In this document: positions 1 to 12,000 of the stretch, piece after piece
How positions within the stretch are numbered: the stretch's first letter is position 1
Layout: each line of letters opens with the position of its first letter
DNA from: Rachicladosporium sp. CCFEE 5018
Taxonomy: Eukaryota > Ascomycota > Dothideomycetes > Cladosporiales > Cladosporiaceae
Length of the DNA stretch: 64,000 nucleotides
Assembly: GCA_002077045.2 (NCBI GenBank)
Contig: KZ111182.1
Location: 66,530 to 130,529, forward strand
Reading direction: 5' to 3'
Notes under the pieces: model-generated
Told to the model about the DNA's origin: nothing
Database searches by the model: none
What the model saw: only the letters and a program-made list of their open reading frames with translations
Program-made: the position numbers and the translations under genes

Positions 1-847
1 GGGGTGATAGTAATGCTCGTCCAAGGTGGCCGTTCTGCTGCCGGTCCGCCGCAGCCACTATGACTATCCTGGTAGACTTCGAAACGACACCCTGCGCCAC
101 AGGCTCACATGCGAGGACTTTAGCGGTCGGTGCAGTCGCGTGTGTGATGGGATGAGATAGTGGGATTGGGAGCAAGTCGCCAGTGTGAACCACGAGTACT
201 TTCGAGAAAGCATCCTCCACTAGCTTCTGTCTGGTCTGCAAAGCGTCCCCATGCTCCGGCTCGCCAGCTTCGGAGCCAACGCTCTTCTTGCCTCGACTTG
301 CGTGTGATTGCCCATTCTTACCGAAGAAACCGCCACCGAATCGCTTTTGTACCTCCTCCAGCTTTTGCAGTGCAGGTATATCCACGCTGACGTACACTGC
401 ATCGAGCGGAAGTGCAACCACATCTGTTACCTTGACCTCTATAGTCGAGTCTTGTCGCAAGGTCTTAGTGGGCGATGCTGCTTGGACGGCAGCAACAAGG
501 CTGTGCGTGCTGAGCGCCCCAGCCGGGAACCTGATGGTGCCATTCGGCAGAGGCTTGTCATTCCATGTCCTGCTTGTGCTGATCGGGAGGTTTGTCCAGG
601 CAGTCTCTTGGGACACGTTATCTGGCGCAGCTACCGAAACCGCGATATTGACATGCTCAGACTCGTCCACCCCGATGCTCAAAGATGATCCTCTAGGGAA
701 CAATTCCAGCAGGATGTCCTCGGACGCGACGCCTAATTCACCCTTGATGCTGCTGTACAATACAAGTCGCGCTGAAAGAGCAGGCTTGTCCTCCCTCCGC
801 CGCCGCTTGCGCTTCAGTGTTCCCACTACCGGCAAGTCGTAAGCCAT
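1..847 (-). CDS. PEX6: Peroxisomal AAA ATPase Pex6, N-terminal part (cut by window edge)
   Basis: The minus strand is open from an ATG at 845-847 to base 1, giving 282 codons with no stop. Pex6 pairs with Pex1 to pull the receptor Pex5 out of the peroxisomal membrane. The start (MAYDLPVVGTLKRKRRRRED) is followed by KPALSARLVLYSS and by SEDILLELFP, the pattern I recall for filamentous-fungal Pex6. Near residue 240 comes GDLLPIPLSHPITH, also typical. Only the N-terminal adaptor-like part is present; the two AAA modules would lie beyond base 1, since family members exceed 1000 residues. No intron is needed. It is divergent from the lipase gene at 1752. Plus-strand open frames over 160-842 are shadows of this gene. 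The assignment rests on remembered family sequence. Confidence 0.8.
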   Translation of the reverse strand, partial: MAYDLPVVGTLKRKRRRREDKPALSARLVLYSSIKGELGVASEDILLELFPRGSSLSIGVDESEHVNIAVSVAAPDNVSQETAWTNLPISTSRTWNDKPLPNGTIRFPAGALSTHSLVAAVQAASPTKTLRQDSTIEVKVTDVVALPLDAVYVSVDIPALQKLEEVQKRFGGGFFGKNGQSHASRGKKSVGSEAGEPEHGDALQTRQKLVEDAFSKVLVVHTGDLLPIPLSHPITHATAPTAKVLACEPVAQGVVSKSTRIVIVAAADRQQNGHLGRALLSP

Positions 848-1751
848 GCTGTCGTCGCTTTGTAAGAGGCATGTTGTACGTTGAAGCGAAGAACGCCTGC
901 TAGTCAGCCTCAACGGCAACAGAAGTTCATACCGAGGCTGTCGACTGAGTCGCGCGCGCCAAGACAATTTGAGTAGAGTAACGGAGCACGGCAGGAACGA
1001 CCAATGTGCTGTTTCCTTCTACGTCCACTAGCTTGACCGATAACTACATTCTCGTCACTCTGCTCTCAAACCTGCTGCGAGGATTGTCACGAGACCTCCT
1101 GGTGATATAGCCGGCTCGCGTGAGGACTACAACATGTAAGCCTCAGGCTTCAGGATCACATGTCATTTGGCCTGAGAAACACCGGATGTGTCCGGCGCCA
1201 AAACATCGTCAGAGTCAATGGCATCCATCACAAACATGGCCATCTTCACGTGACAGCAGCCTTACGTATGATGCAGATGCTGGAGAACGAGCAGGTGGAA
1301 CGCATTCTGGAGCCGTTGACTACAAGAGATACTGGAAAGACCGTTGCCGACCACCTGGCATATGTGCGACACGCTTTCACATGGAAATCATACCTCAATG
1401 CACAGGAACGTCATACACGGCACGAGCCTCAACCGCGAACTCTCAACCTCGACCATCCAGTCGCCAGCAACGTGTTTCATCGTTAATGTGCTGCCGCGCC
1501 CGCAAGCCGCGTCAGAGAAGTGCAGGTGGGATGTTTATGGTAACCTCGTGTCTCTACTCTCTCTTCTCCAATCCACTTCCGTCTCACCTACCTCGAAGTA
1601 CCCATCTCGCCGTCACCTGCAGAATTCTTAGCTTCCACGACGCCCCGATGCGGCCTGCTGACCTTGCACGTTGAAGCATACTAGTGCAATGAGAAGGAAG
1701 ACCACTGGGACTTGAGAGCAGACCAAGACAGGCTGCGCAGTCTTTGGCAAC
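848..1751. other. Divergent intergenic region between Pex6 and lipase genes
   Basis: About 900 bp between two divergent start codons, so it should hold both promoters. The short open frames here (for example 1160-1486 plus) show no recognisable motif or signal peptide. I see no RNA gene or repeat. Confidence 0.5.
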
Positions 1752-4337
1752 ATGCCCCTTCTCGGCGCACGCGCGACACAAACAGTTCTCCAGGAGAAGA
1801 CCAATGCACGGGATGATGCCAGTGCTGCGACGAAGTACGCAGACCAGTCCGAGAAGCTGGCATTCCTGCGACCTGGACAGAACGATGCTCCAGTCGGCAA
1901 GACCCAGGCTGTCCAGGCGCACTTCGTTACGCCTCAAGATCCAGCGATCGAGCTCGCCAATGGCCAACGGCTGCCAGCGGTCCCCGTTGAAGAAGCTACG
2001 AAGCTCAACAGCGCGAAAGATGAGGCAGAGGGGCGTGAGCCTGCAACTTTACCTGATGCTGTCAGACGAGAGGAGAAATCCGGCTTTGTCCATGGGGTCC
2101 AAGCATCCAGTACATGCAGTATAGAGAAGTCAGAGGCAAGCGATGCTATGTTGTCCCAAACGGCTCCGGCATCGAGGACGAACCCACTCTTCCCTCCACT
2201 CCCGATGTATGGCCCTCCATCTATACTGCGGTCGATTCAATGTCGCTTCTTCCGTGCGATCAGTGCAGTGTTGTCCTTCCTGTTCCTACTCGCAATTGTC
2301 GCAGGCGCTGCAGTCGCCTCCGTCCCAAAGATCTGGCGGCGCATTCGATGTTACGCTGTACTACAAAACCCAGATCGACTCAGGCCGTTCCACGAAGAAG
2401 AGAAGAAGCGCTCGAAGGTCAGGAAGGCGACAGAACGGGCATGGGTGCAAGGAAAGAAGCACAAGGGCATACGTACGCCATCTGGAGAGAGCACAATTCA
2501 TGTGGACAGGTTCGAGCCCACAGAAGGTGGTTCAGATCCATTGCTGCCCGACTTGGCATACTACGCCAGACGCGTGGGTCTCAATGCGGAGACGTTCGAG
2601 GTACAAACCGAAGATGGCTTTATCATTGACTTGTATCACGTCTACGATCCACAAGAGTACACTCCAAAGTCTCAGGATGTTAGGCGGCCTGGGTCGTTCG
2701 AGACGTTCCGAAAGAACTCGGTCGGATCTTCGTATGCCGAAACGCACTCGTCCTTTCCACCGGCGCAGAAGAAGTACCCTGTTCTTATGATGCACGGCTT
2801 GCTGCAGGCGGCTGGCGCATTTTGCTGCAACGACGATGATAGCCTGGCTTTCTTTCTCGCGAAGTCAGGCTACGATGTCTGGCTGGGCAATAACCGCTGT
2901 GGTTTTAACCCAAAGCACACTGTGTTGGGCTATGGCGATCCGAGAATGTAAGTACGGTCTCTCCGCGGTGCCACTTCCGAGTACTGACGTATACGTAGGT
3001 GGGCATGGAACCTCAGGCAAATGGCAGTCATGGATCTTCCAGCCCTCATCGATCGCGTCCTCGCCGAGACAGGGTTTTCGAAGCTAGCGCTCATCGCCCA
3101 TAGTCAAGGTACAACACAGACCTTCGTCGCCCTCGCCAAAGAGCAACGTCCAGACATCGGCAACAAGATCTCCGTCTTCTGCGCCCTTGCACCGGCAGCC
3201 TACTCTGGTCCTCTGATCACTAAGGCCTATCTCAAATTCATGAGTGTGATTTCGCACGGCATGTTCCGCCTGGTCTTCGGCATTCACGCTTTCATACCCA
3301 TGATGCATCAAGCTCATCTTATACTGCCTGGGTCTCTATATAGCTTCATGGGCTACGTTGTCTTCAGCTTCCTCTTCTCCTGGAGCGACGCAAGATGGGA
3401 TCGCGGACTCCGGAATCGAATGTTTCAATTCGCGCCAGTGCATGTATCGGCTGAGAGTATGCGCTGGTGGCTGGGTAGGGACTGCTTTGCAAAGCATAAG
3501 TGCATTCTCGCGACGCGGGATGAAGGAAAGCTGGAAGACAAGGAGGATGAGGAGGACGATGAGATCATTCGGCAATTCTACATTGATCGCGAACCGAAAA
3601 TTACAGCGCGGCGGAGGCTGCAACGGAACTTGACGTCTTTCCATTGCCAGACTTTAACGCATCAGCATCACGACACCAAACGCGGGAAGTATGCCTGGTA
3701 TGACGACCAGTTCCCACCCTTAGCTCTCTGGGTCTGCGGCTCGGACGACTTGGTCGACGGCCGCCGACTGCTCCGCCGCTTCGATCGAGGCCGTGAGCCG
3801 CATGTCCGCATTGTGCACAACAAGATCATTGAAGGCTATGAGCATCTTGATGTGATCTGGGCAATGGACATGATCGACAAGGTGGGCAAGGAAGTGAGGG
3901 AGGTCATGTGGCGGACTGCGAGTGAAGAGGATCGAGCCATTTGCCAGGTACCTGAGGGCTGCGAAGCTGAGATCGAAGTGCACCCCGAAGACGCGCCAGG
4001 TCAAGCGTTACAGAGAAGGCGAAGCTCCATGGCCGCTGGGCTTGGTGGTAAGATGTTCTCTGGTGGTAGAGCGAGGATGGCGAGTATCTCTGAGTCTCCG
4101 GCACCGAGTGAAGGTACTATGATTGATGCCACCAAGGGCCAGTGGAGTGATGACCTGTCGAGAGATTCTGGCGACTTTGAGGATGCGGAAGTGATGAGGG
4201 GAGCCGGGAGGCAGAGACGGGAGAGTGACGAGGTAGACAGGGAGGGAAAGGGCTTCTCTCCACAAAGGGGACGAGCCAGAACGATAAGTGAGGTGAAGTT
4301 CACCGATTTGGATGAGAAGGGGGATCCGTTTGGATGA
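1752..4337 (+). CDS. Membrane-anchored acid/steryl-ester-type lipase (alpha/beta hydrolase)
   Basis: Exons 1752-2947 and 2999-4337 (51-nt intron, GTAAGT...GTAG) encode 844 aa. A disordered N-terminus precedes one hydrophobic segment at about residues 165-190. The partial AB-hydrolase lipase region follows (ETFEVQTEDGFIIDLYHVY), then the oxyanion region (VLMMHGLLQAAGAF) and the lip region (YDVWLGNNRCGF). The nucleophile elbow is AHSQGT (Ser near 433). The acid is in CGSDDLVDGRR and the His in IIEGYEHLDVIWAMD. This order is that of the TGL1/YEH steryl-ester hydrolase and lysosomal acid lipase family. The last ~130 residues are Ser/Arg/Glu-rich. The splice joins GYGDPRM to WAWNLRQMA. Probable role: hydrolysis of steryl or acyl esters at lipid droplets or internal membranes; the substrate is inferred from family only. 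It lies 5 kb from erdS. Confidence 0.85.
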
Positions 4338-4574
4338 TATGTCGGAATGCTTGGCAACATGGCTGATGCAATGCCCTCGTCGCCCCTTCCTCAACCTCAT
4401 CACGTCGGCCCGCCATTTCCGCCGAACAGCGGAGGTTTTGCTCACACATGCAGCTTCCACCAAACTTTGCAACATCAGCTACACCTCACTTCACAAAGTC
4501 ACTACAGCTCACAAGCTGGACTGCATGGTAGCCATCAAGAACACAGACTGCCCTCATGGCACCCTCGTAGCACG

Positions 4575-7500
4575 ATGGCGACCGTGCCGGGAGCGTTCAA
4601 TGGTAACACTCTCCACTTCGAAGGCGAAGTCAGGTTCGAGACACTCATCGTAGGTACACCCATCTCACTCCGATGTACTCAGTGACTGACACTACCAGCT
4701 CGCCCTCTTTTGGCACGCTCCACGCCACTTGGTGCATTTGGCCATCCTTATCTGCGCGCTGGCAGGATGTGTCGTGCTTTACGCCATTACACTGGCGTGG
4801 TGGCAACTATGTTGGTGGCAGAGTATGCTACTGCTGAAGACGGCGGAGCTGATGAAGAAGGCGTATGTGGACGAGGACGGCGTGACTACGCGAGAGCTCA
4901 CCACTGAGCTCTCCACAAAGATGGCCACCAGGACATACACGCGTCCCGCTGTGCTAGAGATTCAGTCTAAGGCGGCAGATGCGAGCCAGTCAAAGTATGA
5001 TCTATCAACAAAAAGCGTATCGCACTCCGAAAAGGCAGTCTCGCACCCTGCAGTCGCAGAGGAGGACGCGTGAGTACACCTTTCTTGCCGAAAGTGTGGA
5101 TTCGTTGACTGACAATGACAGTGACGCGGTTGCTGCGTATGAGCTGGCCTGCGAGGATTTGGAGCCGGACACCGATGATGTCGATGACTATCGAACATCT
5201 GAGCATGCGCAGACGCCAAAGTCCATAAAGCCAAAAGTAGACGAGGAGTCACGGATTGAGTCGCAGGCTACCCATCATACATTCTCTGAACAAAAGCCGT
5301 TCGATCAGCTACTAGATGCGCCATCGGAGGAAGCAGTGAGAGCTACAGCGCAATCTGCATGGGTTCAGAAGTTGAGAACTGGGGTGGACCCAAGCTCAAG
5401 GCGTAAGAGATAGTCTTTGATGCGTTGCTGCCATGCACCTATCAGCTGACACGTACGCAGGCACGACAGTGACAAGTTCAGCTGGTCGTCAGCGCGCACA
5501 AGTGAGCTCCGTACTCGTCAAAGAGTCAATGCACCAGCATCTGTCACCTACGGTCGATCATACAAACGACACTCACGACGTCGACAGCGAGCGGATAATC
5601 AACACGCGGCCCTTGGCCACATCCAGCCTGAATGATAGCGACGCAGATCGCAGGGCCCGTCAGCTAGCATTGCTAGAGTGCAGAGCATTTCTACAGACCG
5701 CAACGAAACCTGGACAGAAAGTCCGTCCGCCGTACGATGAAAGCCTCACACATGAGCCAAGAAGCTCAGCCAGTACCCTACCCAAAGCACGAATTCCTTT
5801 ACCCAAAGTCCCAAGTACACCAGCGAGAGGCAGACCTGCATTTGCCCCGGCGCCCAAAGGTCATTCGGGACCATGGGCTACCGTTGCAGCCAGCCCGCTT
5901 ACGGCACCGTCGCCACGCGCACTGGAAGCTGCGAAGATCCAAGCACAATGTCGTGTGCCGCCACCTCCTGGGTTCATCCCACCGCACATACGAGCGGCAA
6001 ACGCTGCGAAGGCGGCAAGGATCCAGATACTCCAGACTCAGAAGGCTGCACAGACTTCATCGGATATACAAGCTACTGCGCCTGCGTCGCCTGGGGTAGA
6101 TTTCAAACAAGGCACCACGGATTCTTTGATTGAACAAGCTGGAACTAAGTCAGTGCCAATCACCCAAGATGAATCGCCCCAGGCCTGTGACGCACCAGCT
6201 TCGGATGAAGGTGGTGGGCGTTGCTCGATGGAGAAAGGCGGTTCAATCCGTAGCCGCACGCCACCGACCCAGTATTTCGTGGATGAAGCTCTCGCGACCC
6301 AGGATCCGAGTAGTCTGTCTACGCTTGTGGCATCACCGACTATGCCGCCGGCGGAGGTTCCGGCGTCAGATCCGGTGGTTCGCTTCTCCATTGGCCACCT
6401 GAAGTCGTGCAGTCCTCCGAAAACCTCTGGTAGTGTCAGCTGCAGCCGCTGCGATCGCCTAGCCACGCATTTGTTGCAAATGGTCGAGAACGACAGACAG
6501 CCATTGTGCTTCCCTTGCTTCACGGTCGATGATCGCATTGACGACGCGGTAGACGTTATCACCGGAGATGAAGACATACTTGGAAGTTGGGAAATGGTTC
6601 CAACAGATCTCAAGGGTTTCTCCATTGCACGCAAGAAGGCTTACAGCACATCGACTGCTGTTCCGAAGAGCGCAGTACCCTCCAGGTCGAAGAAATTCAC
6701 CTCACATGGCGCCCCAACCAGCCCAGTGCTTCGCGCTGCCACACCCGCTTCGGTGGAAGAGGTCACAGGCTTCGAGTGGCAAGTGGCAGCATCTCGCCAG
6801 ACAAAGCTGAAGGACAAGGAAATTGTCGCAACAACGACCAGGGCACATCTGCAAGACAACAAGAACGAGCACGTCGATGAAGTTGTACACGCTGCTGTGC
6901 AGGACTCCACAATCGAGGAAGTGGGAGAGATCAATGGATTACCCCAACAGCTTCCAACGAAACACGATGGCTACTCTGCGTCCTTTACGTCCAATAGATC
7001 AGCATCCGCTTCGTCGACCATGTCAGCGTCTGCGCTACCCTTCGCCTCGTTCTCCCATGGCAGGGAGACCAGTCCTATGTCAAGCCACTTTTGGGTTCCT
7101 CCGGCGCCCAATACCCTGCAGACTGCTGCGAGACTTGCGTTGTCACCGCCAATCCAGCTACAGCCGATGCAGCCAGCGCAAGTATTCGGACCTCTGCCTC
7201 CGGCTCAGCCATGTCCACAATTGGAAAGGCAGATAGCGTTGTTCGGTCAGATTGCATCCGCGCATCGACTTCCACAAATGCCGTTTGGACAACCTGTCAT
7301 GCCTTCTTTCGGACCACCGCCTCCCAATGGTATGCAATTCCACACATCACCACATGCGCATCATGTCCCGTTGTTCGCGCCTCCGGGACTCGCATCTGTA
7401 CCAGCGTACGGACAGGCGGATTTTGAGGAGCTTGACGTATATGACAATCATATGCCGACTGTACCTCCCCATGGCTTGCAGTACGATCACTACCTCACTT

Positions 7501-7577
7501 ACCCAGCCCACGCAAATTATCAGACAACCCCGATGCCCACGCCCTTGCCGGTGCCGGTGCCGGTGCCTTCCTCGTAA
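4575..7577 (+). CDS. Hypothetical membrane-anchored low-complexity protein
   Basis: Exons 4575-4649, 4699-5069, 5122-5402 and 5461-7577 keep one frame and give 947 aa. The N-terminus has one strong hydrophobic segment (LVHLAILICALAGCVVLYAI, residues ~35-55) followed by a Trp-rich stretch. A long Ser/Thr/Pro/Ala-rich disordered body follows. Around residue 570 a short Cys cluster occurs (CSRCDRLATHLLQ... CFPCF), like a zinc knuckle. The C-terminus is Pro/Met/Gln-rich and ends in a VPVPVPVP run coded by a CCGGTG tandem repeat. I do not recognise the family. The three introns are 49-58 nt with good GT/AG sites. The stop TAA at 7575-7577 is the only stop before the next gene, which continues in the same frame. 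Confidence 0.65.
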
Positions 7578-7619
7578 CGTAGAGACTCATCCCGCTCCGT
7601 TTCGAAGGCTGTACCAACC

Positions 7620-8710
7620 ATGAAGCCATCAATGGCGACACAGCCCGAGCGCGAGTCTTCTGCACCAAATGCTCCGGAAGCAGCAATTGCTAGCGTGCCG
7701 TCAGAGCAGCAAATTGCAGCATCCAGATTGATGTGCGATCACGACAAGGACCTTGCGATGAGCCGTCCATCGGCCGCCGATGCGAGCCAACCAGAAACCA
7801 AGGAGACCCTCACGGAACCGAACGTACTGGGGATGGAAGACCAGGGTGTTCATGACGATGCCTTAGAGGACTCTGGACTAGCCTTCGCCAATGACACGAT
7901 CATTGCTGCAATGGCTGATGCCGATGTTTTAGCCACCGTGTCTACTTCCCCGGTCATGGACAAAGAAGACGTCGTAGAGGATGTCACGACCGCGATTCCA
8001 GCCAACAAGCTCGCCCGCAACCGCCGCAAAGCAATTCGCGAGGCACTCACAGCGGCCTGGTATGCCCGCGAAACCTTCCGCGTGAAGCTCAATGGCTCGT
8101 ATAGCCTGGATCGAGCTCAAGCGCTCACCAAGGCGACGAAGGAGTACAACGCGAAGCGCAAAGAGCTAGCGGCGAGTATGGCATCTGGAGAGCTTACCGA
8201 GGAGGATGCTACAGCGTTCCCGTTTCTATCGCCCAACGATACGACCGTGCCGAAGGTAAGCCATTCCTCGCACCGTCATCTCTGTCCGCACTTACTGACC
8301 CTGCATAGGTCCGCCCCAAAGCCCTTGCCCCGTCCGCAACGACCGCAGCTCCACCTGCCACCTTTACCGACCGACCCGCCAGCAAGGAGAACGACCCAGC
8401 TCCGCACCCACCTTGTATCGATCCCACTTGCACGACCTGCGCCGAGCCCCTCTACAAGATCGCCCTCACGAAGACTATCCACGCTCTGGAAACCCTGATC
8501 AAAGCCCGCCGCATGAGCTCCCAGCGCTGTAAGAAGTGCCAGGATCACTTCTGCCTCGGCGGCACCCCGAGCAAGTGTAACCCAAAGCTGCATGCTGCTA
8601 CGGAGTACTATCGTAGGAGTCGCAAAAAGCTGGTGGAGGTTTCTGGCGGCTGCCTTAGAGAGGATATCGGGTATAATTTGCCCGATCCTGATGGAGGCTG
8701 TGAGAAGTAA
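7620..8710 (+). CDS. Hypothetical acidic protein with Cys-rich C-terminus
   Basis: Exons 7620-8255 and 8309-8710 (53-nt intron) give 345 aa. The first ~130 residues are acidic and low complexity. Residues ~130-200 hold a helical basic segment (ARNRRKAIREALTAAWYARE) with a conserved look. After the splice the C-terminus carries C-x4-C-x2-C, then CKKCQDHFC and further Cys residues, which suggests metal binding. The family is not recognised. The start codon lies 45 nt after, and in frame with, the stop of the preceding gene, with no other stop between. The two could therefore be one gene split by a single-base error, readthrough, or an unseen splice. The 3' end converges on erdS. Confidence 0.6.
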
Positions 8711-9090
8711 AGAATGAATAGGAGGGAGGGGGGGATGGGCGGCCGGAGGGGTGTCTCTTGCTTGGCCGAGTACTGAGGCGCCTGAATCAATTGCTGTCGT
8801 ACGTAGGCATGGCTAGTTAATAGCTGCGGACATTCCAAGTAGAGTATCGCACCGCTAGTCACTGTACCTGCACCCTCATTTGTTCAGCGTTCTCATGCGG
8901 CTGTACAATTGCTAGCATTGAATCGGCTGCTCTACGCTGTTCACGCGAAACCCTCGCTTCTTACCCAAAACCGGGCGCTGTACATGTCCCCGTGCATATC
9001 TCATCGCCTCATCCGTCGACCTGTCATGTCTCTCGCCCGTCTCAACCTAGCTATTGGTTCCCGAGTCCGTGAGAGGAAACCAAAGCTCTT
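8711..9090. other. Convergent 3' intergenic region
   Basis: 380 bp between two convergent stop codons. It begins with a purine-rich G tract (8719-8750). No open frame with recognisable content and no RNA gene is visible; it probably carries the two 3' UTRs. Confidence 0.5.
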
Positions 9091-12000
9091 CTAAACCTTC
9101 CCGCCCTCGTCGTCGTCCTCAAAGAAACTCAAGATAGCCCGCACACCGCTTGATCCGAGGCCGTGGGGTGGGTAGCACACTGTGATCATCATTAGCACAA
9201 ATCCCATCTTCACAGCTGAGAAATGGAGATCAACGCACCATAAATTGGATCCTCCTGCGCCCCGAGCTTAGCCCGAAATTCACTCTTATTCGTCAAATGC
9301 AATTCCGCCGCAATGGCAGAATAAGCCTTCGACAAAACTTTCACCCTCGTACCCTTCAGGTTCTGCCCCGGCGTCAACTTCGCGCATGCACCGCCACCGA
9401 AGGTGACGCTTTGTGCGCCCGTAGGGGCTGCGGCAGCCAGACTGTGCATGACGAGCGCTTCGATCGCTCCGCTCGGCGCGCCAGGGAAATCCAAGGAGAA
9501 CTTGATCTGCCAGCCATGTGCTGGGGAGAGTTGGGCCAGAATCACCAGCCCGGTGATGGTTCCGTCGCGAATTGTGCTGTAGTGGTACTGCCGATGCGGG
9601 ACGTCTTGCCAGGGATGCACGTCCGTGAGATGGACTTGCTTGCCCTTCCTTCCAGCAAGCCAATCCTCCACGCGTTTATCGACTTTCTCCCTTATTTCCT
9701 TGCTCGGCGGCGTGCCAATAGGGATATCATGAATCTTCACACCTTCCTTCTCAGCATGTCGGATCTTGCGTTGGAGCTCTGAATCGTGAATCGCTGGGTT
9801 ATTGCCTGGGTTGAGACGCTGCTCGGCTGCTACGCTGAGAGTGCGCCAATCGAATTTCATGCCTAGCACATCGGAAACGGCGCTGCCACAGAGGAGCCAG
9901 AGGACTTTCAGGTGGCGTTCCTTGCGGATGTATTTGAGGTAGGAGGCGATGGTCTTAGCGTACTGGGATTCGTGGCAGAGCGGGTCGCCAACTGTGATCG
10001 CGAAGCCTTCGTGAGGCACGAAGCCGATGGCGGCGCCGGTGAATGGCTCGCGGTAGTGCTCGAATTTCGGCTCGAGCCAAGAGGTATTTGAAGCGTCGCC
10101 GTAGTTGGCAATCAGCTCTTCGAGAGGCTGGAAGTCCATGTGTGCTGCTGCGCGGTCTTGGCCGGACCATGGTGGATGTAGAGTCGAGGAGTCGGGATGG
10201 CGAAGTTGCACGACCTTTGGCTGGGCGGGGAGGGAGCGCGGGTCGCGTTGGAAGAGTGTAGCGTGGCGAATGTCGCCGAGTTGCAGGATCAACATGAGGA
10301 TTCGCTCGAGACCTATGCCGCCACCACCGTGGGGCGGGGCTGCCCACTCGAAGCCAGAGAGGTACTCCTCCATTGACTTGGGATCCATCTTCAGGGCTTC
10401 CATCTTCTTGATCAGTTCTGCAGCATCGTGAATACGTTGGCCACCTGACAAGATCTCCTGACCGCGGCAGAAGATATCGAAGGAGTTCGTAAGGCCAGGG
10501 TTGTGTGGATCGGGCATGGCGTAGAAAGGTCGTGCGGAGGCAGGGAACTTGTCGAGGACGTAGTAGTCTGTCCCCAGCTTCTCCTTGATGACCCTACCCA
10601 GCTGAATCTCGTCTCGTGTGCCCAGATCCTCATCTTCGGGCAGAACTTTGCCGTGCTCATCCAACCAGCCTGTCTCGTTCAACATGCGGATCGCCTCGGC
10701 GAAGGGAATGATGGGTGTCTTCTCCAGCCAGACTAGATCCTCATGCGGGAAGTGGTGCTTCACCACGTCGATCTCGTGTCGGAAGTTCTTATACAGATGT
10801 GAGAAGATAGCCTTGAATGTGCTGTCCAGCGTCCGTAGAATCTCGTGGTAGTGCTCATCAATCTCCATCTCGAGATCCAAACCAGTGAACTCAGTCAAGT
10901 GCCGATGCGTGTTGCTGTTCTCTGCCCGGAACACTGGGCCGACTTCAAACACTCGTCGCAGATCTGAAGCAATAGCCATCTGCTTACCCAGCTGAGGCGA
11001 CTGAGCGAGGAATGCTGGCCGACCGAAGTAGTCCACCTTGAACACACTCGCGCCAGACTCTGATGCCGCACCTTGTAGCTTGGGCGTGTGAATCTCAATG
11101 AACCCCAAGGATGACAAATGTGTGCGGAACGCCTCACATATGCCCGATTGGATCTTAAAGATGCTTTGTGCGGCTGTAGTCCTCAGATCGATTATTCTAC
11201 TCGTCTGCCTTTCGCGATCGGAGATCACGTGCCGTGTGTCGCCCTCGCGCTGGATGTCCACTTTCGAAACTTCCGCCTCGTGGACTGTGAAGGGTAGCGA
11301 CTCCTCAGGTGTGCCTTCCACGTGCATCTCGTGGATGTGGATTTCGAGGTTGTGGATCGAGACGCCTATGACTTCACCTTGCTTTGCCTTGGGCTCTTGC
11401 ACCACACCTCGTACCAGGACGATGGTCTCGACGTGGAGGTGCTCTGCCCAGTACAGGAAATGTGCCGACACTGCGCCATGCTCTGAGAGTATGCCCTGTA
11501 CTGTGGCAGTCTGCTGTCGCAGCTCCAAGAACATCAACTTCGCGCTCAGCTTCCGTAGATTGTGAATTCTCGCTCTGAACGTGACCATCCTGCCCACATG
11601 CTCAGGTGTAAGCAATTTGATGTCCACCCTCTCCTCGTTCCGCGGCTCGCCAGCGTAGGAATTGATTGGCAGAGTACCATACTTGCTCCTCTGCTCGTCC
11701 GTCTCCTCAAGTGCTGCCTTCGCCTCGACTTCCTCTTTTCGCTTCCGCTCAGCTTCCCGCCGCTCCTCGACTTCCTTGGTGTGCTTCTCCCGTGCTGCCT
11801 GTCGCTCATGCTTGTGCATCTGGTTCTTGCTCAGCGTCTCGCCATCGCGGTTCAAGGGCTCGTCGTCCATGGAGCTATTAGAGTCCGATGAGTGACCCTT
11901 GTGTTTCCGGAACAGGCCGAACGGGCTGTGCGTGCTGCGCCCATGCTGATCGATGGAGGCGCGGGGCTTATCGGTGGATGCATTTCGAGGTCTGTGATCC

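Noticed and set aside
160..842. Three plus-strand open frames of 76-184 codons
   Set aside because: They lie antisense to the Pex6-like minus-strand frame, which has recognisable family blocks; the plus frames have none.
2503..2520. GGTTCGAGCCC resembling a tRNA B box
   Set aside because: It is inside the lipase coding sequence and no A box or foldable cloverleaf is nearby.
1752..4337. Calling the lipase ErdH
   Set aside because: The sequence fits the steryl-ester/acid lipase family; there is no evidence beyond proximity that it hydrolyses ergosteryl-aspartate.
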